Notes: generated from the sequence alone by a model not told the origin. Counted from the stretch's first letter, positions 36,845 to 45,652 are shown. The stretch: 64,000 nt of DNA from Comamonas koreensis (GCF_014076495.1 NZ_CP043575.1:2232001-2296000), one strand, 5' to 3'. Made by a program: numbers and translations.

Positions 36845-37732
36845 ATGCTGGACGAAAACGAAACCAAGCCCAAGGCCGCAGCGCATGCACTGCCGCCTGC
36901 GCAGCGCAAGTGGCGCAAGGGCATCTATGTGCTGCCCAACTCGTTCACCTTGGCCGCCTTGTTTGGCGGTTTTTACTCGATCGTGATGGCCATGAATGGC
37001 CGTTTCGAGGCGGCCGCTGTCGGCGTGTTCTGCGCGATGGTGCTCGATAGCCTGGACGGCCGCGTGGCGCGCATGACGCACACGCAAAGCGCCTTTGGCG
37101 AGCAGATGGATTCGCTGTCGGACATGGTGTCCTTTGGCGCGGCGCCTGCGCTCATTGCCTATGAATGGGCGCTGCGCCCGCTGGGCCGCTGGGGCTGGAT
37201 CGCAGCCTTTGTCTATTGCTCCTGCGCGGCGCTGCGCCTGGCGCGTTTCAATGTGAACACCGGCGTGGTGGACAAGCGCTACTTCCAGGGCATGCCGTCG
37301 CCCGCTGCTGCCGCCTTGGTGGCAGGCTTTATCTGGCTGACCAGCGCGCTTTTGGTATCGCACCGCGATGTGCCGATTTTTGGCCAGGTGATTGCGCTGT
37401 TTGGCGGCTACCCGGCCAGCCGCGATGACCTGTCCTGGATCATGTTTGCCATCACCTTGCTGGCGGGTCTGACCATGGTCACCAATATCCCGTACTACAG
37501 CTTCAAGGATGCAGGCGCTGCCAAGAGCGTGCCCTTCATCTCCCTGGTGGTGGTGGTGCTGCTGCTGGCGGTGGTCAGCATCGAGCCGGCCACGATGCTG
37601 TTCCTGATCTTTGTGGTCTATTCGCTCTCGGGCTATGTGATCTATGCCTGGCGCCGCTTCAAGGGCCAGCATGTCTCGATCGTGGCGACCTCGACCGACG
37701 AGCCCGAAGAGCGCGGCTTGCACCACGATTGA
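36845..37732 (+). CDS. pssA: CDP-diacylglycerol-serine O-phosphatidyltransferase
   Basis: Makes phosphatidylserine, precursor of phosphatidylethanolamine, at the inner membrane. The 295-residue product has the CDP-alcohol phosphatidyltransferase motif DSLDGRVARMTHTQSAFGEQ followed by MDSLSDMVSFG (DGx2ARx8Gx3Dx3D) and about seven membrane helices; it is the multi-span subclass II type. It lies between the ilvC terminator and the leuA leader. TATAAA at 36793-36798 is a possible -10. Its 3' end carries the upstream part of the leuA control region. Confidence 0.93.
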   Translation: MLDENETKPKAAAHALPPAQRKWRKGIYVLPNSFTLAALFGGFYSIVMAMNGRFEAAAVGVFCAMVLDSLDGRVARMTHTQSAFGEQMDSLSDMVSFGAAPALIAYEWALRPLGRWGWIAAFVYCSCAALRLARFNVNTGVVDKRYFQGMPSPAAAALVAGFIWLTSALLVSHRDVPIFGQVIALFGGYPASRDDLSWIMFAITLLAGLTMVTNIPYYSFKDAGAAKSVPFISLVVVVLLLAVVSIEPATMLFLIFVVYSLSGYVIYAWRRFKGQHVSIVATSTDEPEERGLHHD

Positions 37733-37737
37733 GTTTT

Positions 37738-37766
37738 TTGCAGACACCAGCCCAAACCTGTGTTAG
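37738..37766 (+). promoter_or_regulatory. Possible leuA promoter
   Basis: TTGCAG (37738-37743), a 17-base spacer and TGTTAG (37761-37766) begin just after the pssA stop. Initiation would fall only a few bases before the leader-peptide ATG at 37777, so either the leader peptide is leaderless or transcription enters from further upstream. Confidence 0.35.
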
Positions 37767-37776
37767 AGTGATTGCC

Positions 37777-37827
37777 ATGCAAAACCTGTCCCTAGCTCTA
37801 CTACTAGCATGTCCAACGGGCAGGTAG
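37777..37827 (+). CDS. leuL: leuA leader peptide (attenuator)
   Basis: A 16-residue reading frame, MQNLSLALLLACPTGR, with five Leu of which four are encoded by CTA, a codon that is rare in this GC-rich DNA. Three of them (CTA CTA CTA, 37798-37806) are consecutive. The frame ends at TAG 37825-37827, 127 bases before leuA and ahead of a terminator hairpin. A ribosome slowed at these codons would sense low Leu-tRNA. The gene symbol follows the use in enteric bacteria. Confidence 0.8.
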   Translation: MQNLSLALLLACPTGR

Positions 37828-37866
37828 AGTAGCGCGCAGTTTTTCACCCCTACACCTCGGCCCGTT
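37796..37866 (+). promoter_or_regulatory. Competing RNA arms of the leuA attenuator
   Basis: CTCTAC (37796-37801, over the Leu codons) can pair with GTAGAG (37824-37829, over the stop codon). AACGGGC (37815-37821) can pair with GCCCGTT (37860-37866), the left arm of the terminator. These are the 1:2 and antiterminator 2:3 pairings expected of ribosome-mediated attenuation. Confidence 0.72.
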
Positions 37867-37895
37867 TGCACCAGCAACGGGCCGATTCTGTTTTT
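37858..37895 (+). terminator. Attenuator terminator upstream of leuA
   Basis: The 9-bp stem CGGCCCGTT/AACGGGCCG (37858-37866 with 37876-37884) is followed by ATTCTGTTTTT. Formation is mutually exclusive with the antiterminator pairing of its left arm. Confidence 0.85.
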
Positions 37896-37954
37896 AGCAG
37901 GTTGCTGGTTTCCAACCCCGAACTTTTTGTTCCGATGAGAAAGACCAGACAACC

Positions 37955-39679
37955 ATGTTGACCCAACCTTCCAGCAAGTACCGCGCTTTTCCAGCCATTG
38001 CGTTGCGTGACCGCACCTGGCCTGATGCCCAGATCACCCAGGCACCCATCTGGCTGTCCACCGATCTGCGCGATGGTAACCAGGCGCTGATCGAGCCCAT
38101 GGACCTGGCGCGCAAGTTGCGCATGTTCGACATGCTGGTCAAGATTGGTTTCAAGGAAATCGAAGTCGGCTTTCCCGCGTCCTCGCAGATCGAGTTCGAC
38201 TTTGTGCGCCAGTTGATCGAGGAAAAGCGCATTCCCGCCGACGTCACCATCCAGGTGATGACCCCCGCCCGGCCTGAGCTGATCACGCGCACGGTCGAGG
38301 CCTTGCAAGGCGCGCCGCGCGCCATCGTCCACATCTACAACGCGGTGGCCCCGGTCTGGCGCAAGGTGGTATTCGGCATGAGCGTGCCCGAGGTGATGGC
38401 CCTGGTCAAAGACCAGGTCACCCACCTCAAGACCTTGACCGATGCGCAGCCCGGCACCGAATGGGTCTTGCAGTACTCGCCCGAGACCTTCTCGCTCGCT
38501 GAGCTTGAGGTGTCCCAGCAGGCCTGCGAGACGGCGATTGCCGCCTGGGGCCCAGGCCGCGACATCATCCTGAACCTGCCCACGACGGTGGAGAACGCCA
38601 CCCCCAACGTGTTTGCCGACCAGATCGAGTGGATGGTGCGCCAGTTTGCCAACCGCCCTGAGGTGGTGGTGTCTGTGCACCCACACAACGACCGCGGCAC
38701 CGGCACGGCCAGCGCCGAGTTGGCGTTGATGGCCGGCGCCCACCGCGTCGAAGGCTGCCTGTTTGGCAATGGCGAGCGCACCGGCAACCTCGACATCGTC
38801 AATGTGGCCTTGAACATGTATGTGCAGGGTGTATCGCCCCAGCTCGATTTCTCGGACATCGACGCCATCCGCGCTGAAGTCGAGTACTGCAACCAGCTGC
38901 CCGTGCCGGCGCGCCACCCCTATGCCGGCGACCTGGTCTACACCTCGTTCTCGGGCTCGCACCAGGATGCGATCAAGAAAGCCTTTGCGGCCCGCCAGGA
39001 TGCCGATATCTGGGAAATTCCTTACCTGCCGATCGACCCCAAGGACCTGGGCCGCAGCTATGAAGCGGTGATCCGCGTCAACAGCCAGTCGGGCAAGGGC
39101 GGCATCTCCTACCTGCTCGAAGAAGCCTATGGCCTGGCGATGCCACGCCGCTTGCAGATCGAGTTCAGCCAGGTGGTGCAGCGCGCGATGGACACGGCGG
39201 GCACCGAGTTCACCGCCAAGGACCTGTGGCAGATCTTCGAGCGCGAGTACCAGCTGGGCGCCAACCATGCGCTGGCCCAGTACCGCGTGGAATCGAACGA
39301 CAGCGATGACGTGCGCATCAGCGGCAAGGTGCAGTGGGCCGGCCAGGCCGTCAGCATCGCCGGCCACGGCAATGGCCCGATCGATGCCTTTGTGCAAGCG
39401 GTCAGCAGCGCCATCGGTATCCCCGTTCGTTTGCTGGACTACAGCGAGCATGCAGTGGCTGCCAGCGATGCCCGCGGCGACAAGGGCGCCAATGCCACGG
39501 CCGCTGCCTATATCGAGCTGCGCGTGGGCGACAGCCAGAGCCTGTACGGCGTGGGCATGGACAGCAACAGCACCCAGGCGGCTTTCCGCGCGGTGATGAG
39601 TGCGGTAGCACGTAGCGGTGCTGTCGCCAGCGTGCAAACGGCAGCGCCACAAGCGGCTGCACAAGTGGCTACCGCCTAA
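37955..39679 (+). CDS. leuA: 2-Isopropylmalate synthase, long (LeuA type 2) form
   Basis: First committed step of leucine synthesis: acetyl-CoA plus 2-ketoisovalerate gives 2-isopropylmalate. The 574-residue product is the long form also seen in mycobacteria and fungi: it opens with KYRAFPAIALRDRTWPDAQI, then TDLRDGNQALIEPM (metal/substrate site), VHPHNDRGTGTA (metal His), LFGNGERTGNLD, and a C-terminal regulatory/dimer domain. It is controlled by the attenuator just upstream. A second, shorter LeuA follows; the two are only distantly alike. Confidence 0.93.
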   Translation: MLTQPSSKYRAFPAIALRDRTWPDAQITQAPIWLSTDLRDGNQALIEPMDLARKLRMFDMLVKIGFKEIEVGFPASSQIEFDFVRQLIEEKRIPADVTIQVMTPARPELITRTVEALQGAPRAIVHIYNAVAPVWRKVVFGMSVPEVMALVKDQVTHLKTLTDAQPGTEWVLQYSPETFSLAELEVSQQACETAIAAWGPGRDIILNLPTTVENATPNVFADQIEWMVRQFANRPEVVVSVHPHNDRGTGTASAELALMAGAHRVEGCLFGNGERTGNLDIVNVALNMYVQGVSPQLDFSDIDAIRAEVEYCNQLPVPARHPYAGDLVYTSFSGSHQDAIKKAFAARQDADIWEIPYLPIDPKDLGRSYEAVIRVNSQSGKGGISYLLEEAYGLAMPRRLQIEFSQVVQRAMDTAGTEFTAKDLWQIFEREYQLGANHALAQYRVESNDSDDVRISGKVQWAGQAVSIAGHGNGPIDAFVQAVSSAIGIPVRLLDYSEHAVAASDARGDKGANATAAAYIELRVGDSQSLYGVGMDSNSTQAAFRAVMSAVARSGAVASVQTAAPQAAAQVATA

Positions 39680-39721
39680 CCACAGGCGGAGCAAAGCACG
39701 TAAACTGTAGCGCGGTTGAAG

Positions 39722-39766
39722 CAGGCTGCAGCAGAGTGATGTGATCGCTCTCCTGCAGCCTGTTTT
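39722..39766 (+). terminator. Terminator between the two leuA genes
   Basis: The perfect 10-bp stem CAGGCTGCAG/CTGCAGCCTG (39722-39731 with 39753-39762) has an inner AGAG/CTCT pairing in its 21-base loop and is followed by TTTT. Confidence 0.75.
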
Positions 39767-39822
39767 AGACAATCCACTCACCCACGGTGGCAGCGCAGGA
39801 CCAATGCCATGGAGAACACACG

Positions 39823-41361
39823 ATGAGCGACCAACTGATTATTTTTGATACCACCTTGCGCGATGGCGAGCAGTCGCCCGGCGCCTCGATGACCAAGGAC
39901 GAAAAGCTGCGCATTGCGCGCCAACTCGAACGCCTCAAGGTGGACGTCATCGAGGCCGGTTTTGCCGCCAGCTCCAACGGTGACTTCGATTGTGTCCAGA
40001 GCATCGCCTCCATCATCAAGGACTCGACCATCTGCTCGCTGGCCCGCGCCAACGACCGCGACATCGCCCGCGCCGCCGAGGCCTTGAAGCCCGCCAACCG
40101 CGCGCGTATCCACACCTTCATTGCGACCAGCCCGCTGCACATGGAGAAAAAGCTGCGCATGTCGCCCGATGAGGTGTTCGAGCAGGCCAAGATGTCGGTG
40201 CGCTTTGCCCGTAACCTGGTGGGCGATATTGAGTTCAGCCCGGAAGACGGCTACCGCAGCGACCCTGATTTTCTCTGCCGCGTGATCGAGGCCGTGATTG
40301 CCGAAGGCGCCACGACCATCAACGTGCCCGACACCGTCGGCTACGCGATCCCTGAGCTCTATGGCCAGTTCATTCTGAACCTGCGCGAGCGCATTCCCAA
40401 CAGCGACAAGGCCATCTGGTCGGTGCACTGCCACAACGACCTGGGCATGGCTGTCGCCAACTCGCTGGCCGGCGTCAAGATCGGTGGTGCACGCCAGGTG
40501 GAGTGCACGATCAACGGCCTGGGCGAGCGCGCGGGTAACTGCTCACTCGAAGAGGTGGTCATGGCCGTCAAGACGCGGCGCGACTACTTTGGCCTCGATG
40601 TCAACATCGACGCGCAGTACATCGTGGCCGCCAGCCGCCTGGTGAGCCAGACCACCGGCTTTGTGGTGCAGCCCAACAAGGCGGTCGTAGGCGCCAATGC
40701 CTTTGCCCATGCCTCCGGCATCCACCAGGATGGCGTGCTCAAGGCGCGCGACACCTACGAAATCATGCGTGCCGAAGATGTGGGCTGGAGCGCCAACAAG
40801 ATCGTGCTGGGCAAGCTCTCGGGCCGCAACGCCTTCAAGCAGCGCCTGCAGGAGCTGGGTGTGGTGATGGACAGCGAAAGCGAGATCAATGCCGCCTTTG
40901 CCCGTTTCAAGGACCTGGCCGACCGCAAGAGCGAAATTTTTGACGAAGACATCCTCGCACTGGTGCACATGGAAGGCGCCGAGGCGCAGGCCGAAACCTA
41001 CCGCTTTGTCTCGTTGTCGCAATCGAGCGAAACGGGCGAGCAGCCCAAGGCCAGCGTGGTGTTGATTGCCCATGGCCAGGAGGTGCGCGGCGAGTCTACC
41101 GGCAACGGCCCGGTCGATGCCTCGATGAAGGCAATTGAGTCGCAGGCGCGCAGCGGCGCCGAGATGGTGCTGTATGCGGTCAATGCGATCAGCGGCTCGA
41201 CCGAGAGCCAGGGCGAGGTGACCGTGCGCTTGCAGATGGGTGGGCGCGTGGTCAACGGTGTAGGCGCAGACCCTGATATTGTGGTGGCGTCAGCGAAGGC
41301 TTACATCGCTGCGCTAAACAAGTTACAAAATCCTACGGAGCGAGTAGCTGCACAAGGTTGA
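39823..41361 (+). CDS. leuA: 2-Isopropylmalate synthase, short (LeuA type 1) form
   Basis: A 512-residue enzyme of the E. coli-like LeuA group. It has [17 protein letters not shown] (start of the TIM barrel with the metal Asp), [15 protein letters not shown] (metal His), [27 protein letters not shown] in the linker, and a C-terminal LeuA dimer domain with STGNGPVDA. The ATG at 39823 is preceded by GGAG. Citramalate or homocitrate synthase activity is possible for such enzymes and cannot be excluded, because a complete second synthase precedes it. Confidence 0.92.
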   Translation: MSDQLIIFDTTLRDGEQSPGASMTKDEKLRIARQLERLKVDVIEAGFAASSNGDFDCVQSIASIIKDSTICSLARANDRDIARAAEALKPANRARIHTFIATSPLHMEKKLRMSPDEVFEQAKMSVRFARNLVGDIEFSPEDGYRSDPDFLCRVIEAVIAEGATTINVPDTVGYAIPELYGQFILNLRERIPNSDKAIWSVHCHNDLGMAVANSLAGVKIGGARQVECTINGLGERAGNCSLEEVVMAVKTRRDYFGLDVNIDAQYIVAASRLVSQTTGFVVQPNKAVVGANAFAHASGIHQDGVLKARDTYEIMRAEDVGWSANKIVLGKLSGRNAFKQRLQELGVVMDSESEINAAFARFKDLADRKSEIFDEDILALVHMEGAEAQAETYRFVSLSQSSETGEQPKASVVLIAHGQEVRGESTGNGPVDASMKAIESQARSGAEMVLYAVNAISGSTESQGEVTVRLQMGGRVVNGVGADPDIVVASAKAYIAALNKLQNPTERVAAQG

Positions 41362-41396
41362 GACTTCGGAATATAATTTCACTTAAATAATTGAAG

Positions 41397-41430
41397 AATC
41401 GCGTAAGTTAATGAATTTGCGCGATTTTTT
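41397..41430 (+). terminator. Terminator after the second leuA
   Basis: AATCGCG/CGCGATT (41397-41403 with 41420-41426), extendable with a U-G pair, followed by six T. A TATAAT at 41372-41377 lies just upstream of it. Confidence 0.8.
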
Positions 41431-41478
41431 AAATTCAAGTTTCCGCTGTCAGCTATCGTATTTGTAGGGAGCAGAATA

Positions 41479-42603
41479 ATGGCGCTACGTCATCGCAGTG
41501 TTTTGCGTCGTTTTTCACATTTTTTTGCAATTTGTACCCTGGCCTTTGGTTTGTCCGCTCCCAGCGTGCAGGCCAGCGCCAAGAACAAGTCCGCTCCCAA
41601 GGCCCATGTGCAGGCCAAGGCTAGCAAAAAGCCTGCCGCCGTGGCCTCCAAGGGCGAGCGCAATGGCCGCCAAAAGCAAGCGGCTGCGCCATCGTCCAAA
41701 AAGGTCGCCGGCAAAGCCCCCAAGGGCAAGACCACGCTGGCCAAGGCAGGGCGCCAAGCAGGGCGCGCTGCCGTTGCCGCTGCCGTCATCATTCCCGAGC
41801 GCCAGTCCTTCGGCCAGATGGCCGGCCTGCATGATGTGACCGATCCGCTGGCACTCAAATCCAGCGTCGCTCTGGTGCTGGACCAGGACACCCATGAAGT
41901 GCTGCTGTCCAAGAACGACCATGCCGTGCTGCCGATCGCCTCGCTCACCAAGCTGATGACCGGCCTGATCATCTCCCAGGCCCAGCTGCCGATGGACGAG
42001 ATGATCACCATCACCCAGGACGATGTGGACACCGAAAAGCACAGCAGCTCGCGTCTGCGTGTGGGCACCACCTTGATGCGCGGCGAATTGCTGCACCTGG
42101 CACTGATGTCCAGCGAAAACCGTGCCGCCCATGCGCTGGGCCGCACCTACCCTGGTGGCCTGCAGACCTTTGTCGGCATGATGAACATGAAGGCCAAGAT
42201 GCTGGGCATGGCCGATACCCGCTATGTCGAGCCCACCGGCTTGTCGAGCTCCAACCAGTCCAGCGCCTTTGACTTGGCCACCTTGGTCAATGTGGCGCAC
42301 TCCGATCCGCTGCTGCGCGATCTGACCACTTCGCCGTCCTACCAGGTCGAAGTGGGTGAGCGCATGCTGCAGTTCAACAATACCAACCGCCTGGTGCACA
42401 GTCCCGAGTGGAATATCGGCCTGCAAAAGACCGGCTATATCTCCGAGGCAGGCCGCTGCCTGGTGATGCAGGCCCAGGTGGCCGGCCGCAAGCTCATCAT
42501 GGTGTTCCTGGATTCGGCGGGCAAGTTCGGTCGCCTGGCCGATGCCGAGCGCGTGCGCCACTGGGTGGAAGGCTCGGGCACGCAGCTGCTGGCCAAGCAC
42601 TGA
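41479..42603 (+). CDS. D-alanyl-D-alanine endopeptidase/carboxypeptidase (PbpG-like)
   Basis: A periplasmic low-molecular-weight penicillin-binding protein (S11 family) cutting peptidoglycan cross-links. The 374-residue product has a signal peptide (FFAICTLAFGLSAPSVQA), then a basic Lys/Ala/Ser-rich linker of about 75 residues, then the catalytic domain with IASLTK (SxxK), SSEN (SxN) and QKTGYI (KTG). No C-terminal amphipathic anchor of the PBP5 type is seen, favouring PbpG. The basic linker may bind the wall. Confidence 0.9.
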   Translation: MALRHRSVLRRFSHFFAICTLAFGLSAPSVQASAKNKSAPKAHVQAKASKKPAAVASKGERNGRQKQAAAPSSKKVAGKAPKGKTTLAKAGRQAGRAAVAAAVIIPERQSFGQMAGLHDVTDPLALKSSVALVLDQDTHEVLLSKNDHAVLPIASLTKLMTGLIISQAQLPMDEMITITQDDVDTEKHSSSRLRVGTTLMRGELLHLALMSSENRAAHALGRTYPGGLQTFVGMMNMKAKMLGMADTRYVEPTGLSSSNQSSAFDLATLVNVAHSDPLLRDLTTSPSYQVEVGERMLQFNNTNRLVHSPEWNIGLQKTGYISEAGRCLVMQAQVAGRKLIMVFLDSAGKFGRLADAERVRHWVEGSGTQLLAKH

Positions 42604-42618
42604 GCGCGCTGCGCCCAC

Positions 42619-42646
42619 AAAAAAACCTGCCTCGGCAGGTTTTTTT
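42619..42646. terminator. Bidirectional terminator, PbpG-like gene and IclR gene
   Basis: ACCTGC/GCAGGT arms with a four-base loop are flanked by seven A on one side and seven T on the other, so it serves both convergent genes. Confidence 0.88.
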
Positions 42647-42672
42647 GCGTGCGGTTGATGGCCTGCCCGGGC

Positions 42673-43470
42673 TCAGCGTGCGTTGCGCTGGCGGTGCTCG
42701 TCAAAGCCCAGCGCGGACGAGATCTCGCTAGCCGTGGCCTGCAGGCGCGTGGTCCAGGCGTCTTCGAGCCGGTCGGCAGGGGCGGACACCGACAGGCCAG
42801 CGACCAGGCGCCCCTGGTCGTCATAGATGCCCGCTGCCATGCAGCGCACGCCCAGCTCCAGCTCCTCGTTGTCGCGCGCCACGCCGTACTGGCGGGTCTT
42901 GGACAGCTCGCGCTCGAGTACCGCCAAATTGGTGATGCTGTTCTTGGTGTTGCCCGCCAGGCCCGTGCGCATCGCGTAGGCGCGTACGCGCTCGGGCTCG
43001 TCGTTGGCCAAAAAGAGCTTGCCGGTCGAGGTCAGGTGCAGCGGCGCATGGCCGCCGATGGCGCGCACCACCTGCATGCCCGAGCGCTCGCTGAAGCTGC
43101 GCTCCACATAGACGATCTCATCGCCCTGGCGCATGCTCAGATTGATGGCCTGCTGCGTGGCCAGGTGCAGCCGCCGCATCGGCAGCAGGGCCACTTCGCG
43201 CACATTGATGCGCGCCTTGACCAGGTTGCCCAGCTCCAGAAGGCGCATGCCCAGGCGGTAGCTGCCCGACTCGGGGCGGTCCACAAAGCGGCCAATGGTC
43301 AGGTCGTTCAAGATGCGGTGCGTCGTCGACGGGTGCAGGCCCGTGATCTCGCTCAGCTCCTTGAGTGACACCGCTTCCTCGCGCGTGGCCAGGACGTCCA
43401 GCAGCGTGAACATGCGCTCTAGCACTTGCACGCTGGGCTTGGTGACGGTGTCATGTATTGGTTTGGTCAT
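42673..43470 (-). CDS. IclR-family transcription regulator
   Basis: A 265-residue regulator. The N-terminal winged helix (about 12-75) reads VLERMFTLLDVLATREEAVS and LSEITGLHPSTTHRILNDL; the C-terminal IclR effector domain includes LHLTSTGKLFLAND and CMAAGIYDDQGRLVAGLSVS. Start at ATG 43470; a TTG six codons earlier is possible. It follows bpt by 54 bases on the same strand. Effector and targets unknown. Confidence 0.9.
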   Translation of the reverse strand: MTKPIHDTVTKPSVQVLERMFTLLDVLATREEAVSLKELSEITGLHPSTTHRILNDLTIGRFVDRPESGSYRLGMRLLELGNLVKARINVREVALLPMRRLHLATQQAINLSMRQGDEIVYVERSFSERSGMQVVRAIGGHAPLHLTSTGKLFLANDEPERVRAYAMRTGLAGNTKNSITNLAVLERELSKTRQYGVARDNEELELGVRCMAAGIYDDQGRLVAGLSVSAPADRLEDAWTTRLQATASEISSALGFDEHRQRNAR

Positions 43471-43524
43471 GCGTAGACTGGCGCTCAAATAACAAAAAGA
43501 GAGGTGGCCGCTTGATCGGAGCGA

Positions 43525-44283
43525 TCAAGGGGCGCAATGGTTGGCGAGCTGGCCCGGTTGCCAGCGCTGGTCGATATAGACCTCATAGGGCTGGTAATCG
43601 GCCTTGTATTGCATCTTGGGGCTGGCGGCAATCCAGTAGCCCAGGTACAGGTAGGGCAGGCCCATGGCCCGGCACTGATCAATCTGCCAGAGCACGTTGT
43701 AGGTGCCGTAGCTGGTGTGGGCCTCGGGCTCGTAAAAGGTGTAGACGGCCGACAGGCCGTCGTTGAGGATGTCGATGATCGAGACCATCTTCAGGGTGCC
43801 GGGCTGCTGGCCCTGCGCGGGCTCGCGAAACTCCACCAGGCGGCTGTTGACCCGGCTTTGCAGCATGAACTGCGAATACTGCTCGACGCTGTCCTCATCC
43901 ATGCCGCCACCGGTATGGCGCGCCGACTGGTAGCGCAGGTAGAGCGCGTAGTGCTCACGCAAAAAGCCCAGCGGCAGCACCCGCACGTCCAGCGCCTGGT
44001 GCTGCTTGCGCGCGCGGCGCTGGTGGCGCTTGGGTTTGAAGTCCTGCACCCGCACGCGCAAGGGCACGCATGCCTGGCAGCCATCGCAATAGGGGCGGTA
44101 GGTGAACAGGCCGCTGCGGCGAAAGCCCTGCTGGATCAACTCGGAGTAGACATCGTTCTGGATGGCGTGGCTGGGCGTGGCTACCTGAGAGCGCGCCATG
44201 CGCGCTTCGAGATAGCTGCATGGGTAGGGCGCTGTCGCATAAAACTGCAAGCTGTGCAGCGGTAGTTCGTTCAGCCTACTCAT
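43525..44283 (-). CDS. bpt: Aspartate/glutamate leucyltransferase
   Basis: Transfers Leu from Leu-tRNA to proteins with N-terminal Asp or Glu, marking them for ClpAP via ClpS (bacterial N-degron pathway). The 252-residue product has the ATE-like Cys cluster [42 protein letters not shown] and [20 protein letters not shown], quoted by [10 protein letters not shown]. The start overlaps the aat stop by eight bases. The older name is arginyltransferase; bacterial members of this group are mostly leucyltransferases. Confidence 0.93.
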   Translation of the reverse strand: MSRLNELPLHSLQFYATAPYPCSYLEARMARSQVATPSHAIQNDVYSELIQQGFRRSGLFTYRPYCDGCQACVPLRVRVQDFKPKRHQRRARKQHQALDVRVLPLGFLREHYALYLRYQSARHTGGGMDEDSVEQYSQFMLQSRVNSRLVEFREPAQGQQPGTLKMVSIIDILNDGLSAVYTFYEPEAHTSYGTYNVLWQIDQCRAMGLPYLYLGYWIAASPKMQYKADYQPYEVYIDQRWQPGQLANHCAP

Positions 44284-45061
44284 CCGGATGCGGAGATGTC
44301 ATTTCAGATAGTGGGATTATGTCAGTCCCATCGCCAGATGCAAACTCCCAGCGCATAGGGGGCAGCGCTATTTGCGTGCGCACATTCTCTAAAAACCGGC
44401 TGCGCGGCACTTCGGCAGCGCCCATGAAGGCCAGATGCCCGGTGTTTTGCTGGCAGTCGATCATCGGCACCTGCTCGCGCCGGCAGATCTGCACCAGCGC
44501 GGCCAGTGCGATCTTGGAGCCATTGGGCACGGTGGTGAACATCGATTCGCCAAACACCGCGCGCCCAATGGCCACGCAATACAGGCCGGCCACCAGCTGG
44601 CCGCCTTGCCACAGCTCCACGCTGTGGGCAAAGCCATCCCGGTGCAGCTGGGTGTAGGCGGCCTGGATGTCGTTGACGATCCAGGTGCCATCCTGGCCCG
44701 GGCGGTCCTGCTGGCCGCAGGCAGCGATCACGGCGGCAAAGTCGCTGTCGATGCGCAGCTCGCTGCTGGGATCCTGCGCAAACTTGCGTATCGCCTGCTT
44801 GAGCGAGCGGTGCAGGCGGAAGTGGGCCGGTTGCAGCACCATGCGCGGATCGGTAGACCACCACAGAATGGGTGAGCCCTCGCTGAACCAGGGGAAGATG
44901 CCCTGGCGGTAGGCCTGCTGCAGATGGGCGCTGTCGAGCACGCCGCCAGCGGCCAGCAGGCCCGGGTGCGGGGTGTGGGGCCCCCAGGCCATGTCCACGG
45001 GTGGAAAGTCGTCATCGGCTTGCAGCCAGGCTAGCGGGGGCGTGTGGTGGTTGGCGCTCAT
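44276..45061 (-). CDS. aat: Leucyl/phenylalanyl-tRNA-protein transferase
   Basis: Adds Leu or Phe to proteins with N-terminal Lys or Arg. The 261-residue product has [22 protein letters not shown], quoted by GLLAAGG, then [44 protein letters not shown] and FGESMF with [12 protein letters not shown] start at [13 protein letters not shown] (45061); the open frame upstream is not family-like. Together with the overlapping bpt it gives both branches of the N-degron pathway. Confidence 0.95.
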   Translation of the reverse strand: MSANHHTPPLAWLQADDDFPPVDMAWGPHTPHPGLLAAGGVLDSAHLQQAYRQGIFPWFSEGSPILWWSTDPRMVLQPAHFRLHRSLKQAIRKFAQDPSSELRIDSDFAAVIAACGQQDRPGQDGTWIVNDIQAAYTQLHRDGFAHSVELWQGGQLVAGLYCVAIGRAVFGESMFTTVPNGSKIALAALVQICRREQVPMIDCQQNTGHLAFMGAAEVPRSRFLENVRTQIALPPMRWEFASGDGTDIIPLSEMTSPHPDE

Positions 45062-45173
45062 GGTGTTGCCTGCCATGGTAGCGGCCAAATGGGGCGCTGC
45101 TGGCCGCCCGTGGTACGCAGGGTGACAAATACGGCAGTTCGCTCCCGGCTGATGGGCTGCGGCCGCAAAAAAC

Positions 45174-45204
45174 AAAAAAGCCTGCACGGTGGTGCAGGCT
45201 TTTT
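45174..45204 (-). terminator. Terminator of the tRNA-Asn array
   Basis: A perfect 9-bp stem AGCCTGCAC/GTGCAGGCT (45179-45187 with 45192-45200) is followed on the minus strand by six T. It starts eight bases after the last tRNA. Confidence 0.9.
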
Positions 45205-45207
45205 GAA

Positions 45208-45283
45208 TGGCTCCTCAACCTGGGCTCGAACCAGGGACCTACGGATTAACAGTCCGGCGCTCTACCAACTGAGCTATTGAGGA
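45208..45283 (-). tRNA. tRNA-Asn (GTT), copy 4 in transcription order
   Basis: A 76-base cloverleaf on the minus strand: acceptor TCCTCAA/TTGAGGA, D-loop AGCTCAGTTGGTAGAGC, anticodon loop CTGTTAA with GTT, T-arm GGTTCGAGCC, and encoded CCA. Identical to the other three copies. Confidence 0.96.
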
Positions 45284-45331
45284 ATAAACAGTGAACAGGC
45301 TTTGTGCGATTGCAAAGCCAAAAAAATTCTT

Positions 45332-45407
45332 TGGCTCCTCAACCTGGGCTCGAACCAGGGACCTACGGATTAACAGTCCGGCGCTCTACCAACTGAGCTA
45401 TTGAGGA
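45332..45407 (-). tRNA. tRNA-Asn (GTT), copy 3 in transcription order
   Basis: Sequence identical over all 76 bases to the neighbouring tRNA-Asn genes, anticodon GTT, CCA encoded. Separated by 48 bases from the copy at 45208 and by 47 from that at 45455. Confidence 0.96.
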
Positions 45408-45454
45408 ACAAATTTTTGGTCAATGCCCTGAACGATTGCAGGGCAGATAAGTGA

Positions 45455-45530
45455 TGGCTCCTCAACCTGGGCTCGAACCAGGGACCTACGGATTAACAGT
45501 CCGGCGCTCTACCAACTGAGCTATTGAGGA
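45455..45530 (-). tRNA. tRNA-Asn (GTT), copy 2 in transcription order
   Basis: Identical 76-base tRNA-Asn gene, anticodon GTT, CCA encoded. The spacer on its downstream side carries the variant hairpin with CCCTG/CAGGG. Confidence 0.96.
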
Positions 45531-45576
45531 ATATCGGTCAACAGGCTTTGTTCGATTGCAAAGCCGAAAAATTCCT

Positions 45577-45652
45577 TGGCTCCTCAACCTGGGCTCGAAC
45601 CAGGGACCTACGGATTAACAGTCCGGCGCTCTACCAACTGAGCTATTGAGGA
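45577..45652 (-). tRNA. tRNA-Asn (GTT), first copy in transcription order
   Basis: Identical 76-base tRNA-Asn gene, anticodon GTT, CCA encoded. A TATAAT -10 lies 11 bases upstream of its 5' end. Confidence 0.96.

Larger units (their letters stand above)
45208..45652 (-). repeat. Tandem array of four tRNA-Asn genes with structured spacers
   Basis: Four identical units alternate with spacers of 48, 47 and 46 bases. Each spacer has a 7-bp stem and an eight-base loop ending CGATTG on the plus strand: 45298-45319, 45424-45445, 45544-45565. Stems are GGCTTTG/CAAAGCC, TGCCCTG/CAGGGCA and GGCTTTG/CAAAGCC, so pairing is kept while sequence changes. Confidence 0.9.

Noticed and set aside
41372..41377. 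TATAAT after the second leuA as promoter of the PbpG-like gene
   Set aside because: The leuA terminator lies between it and the gene, and no -35 at proper spacing is visible.
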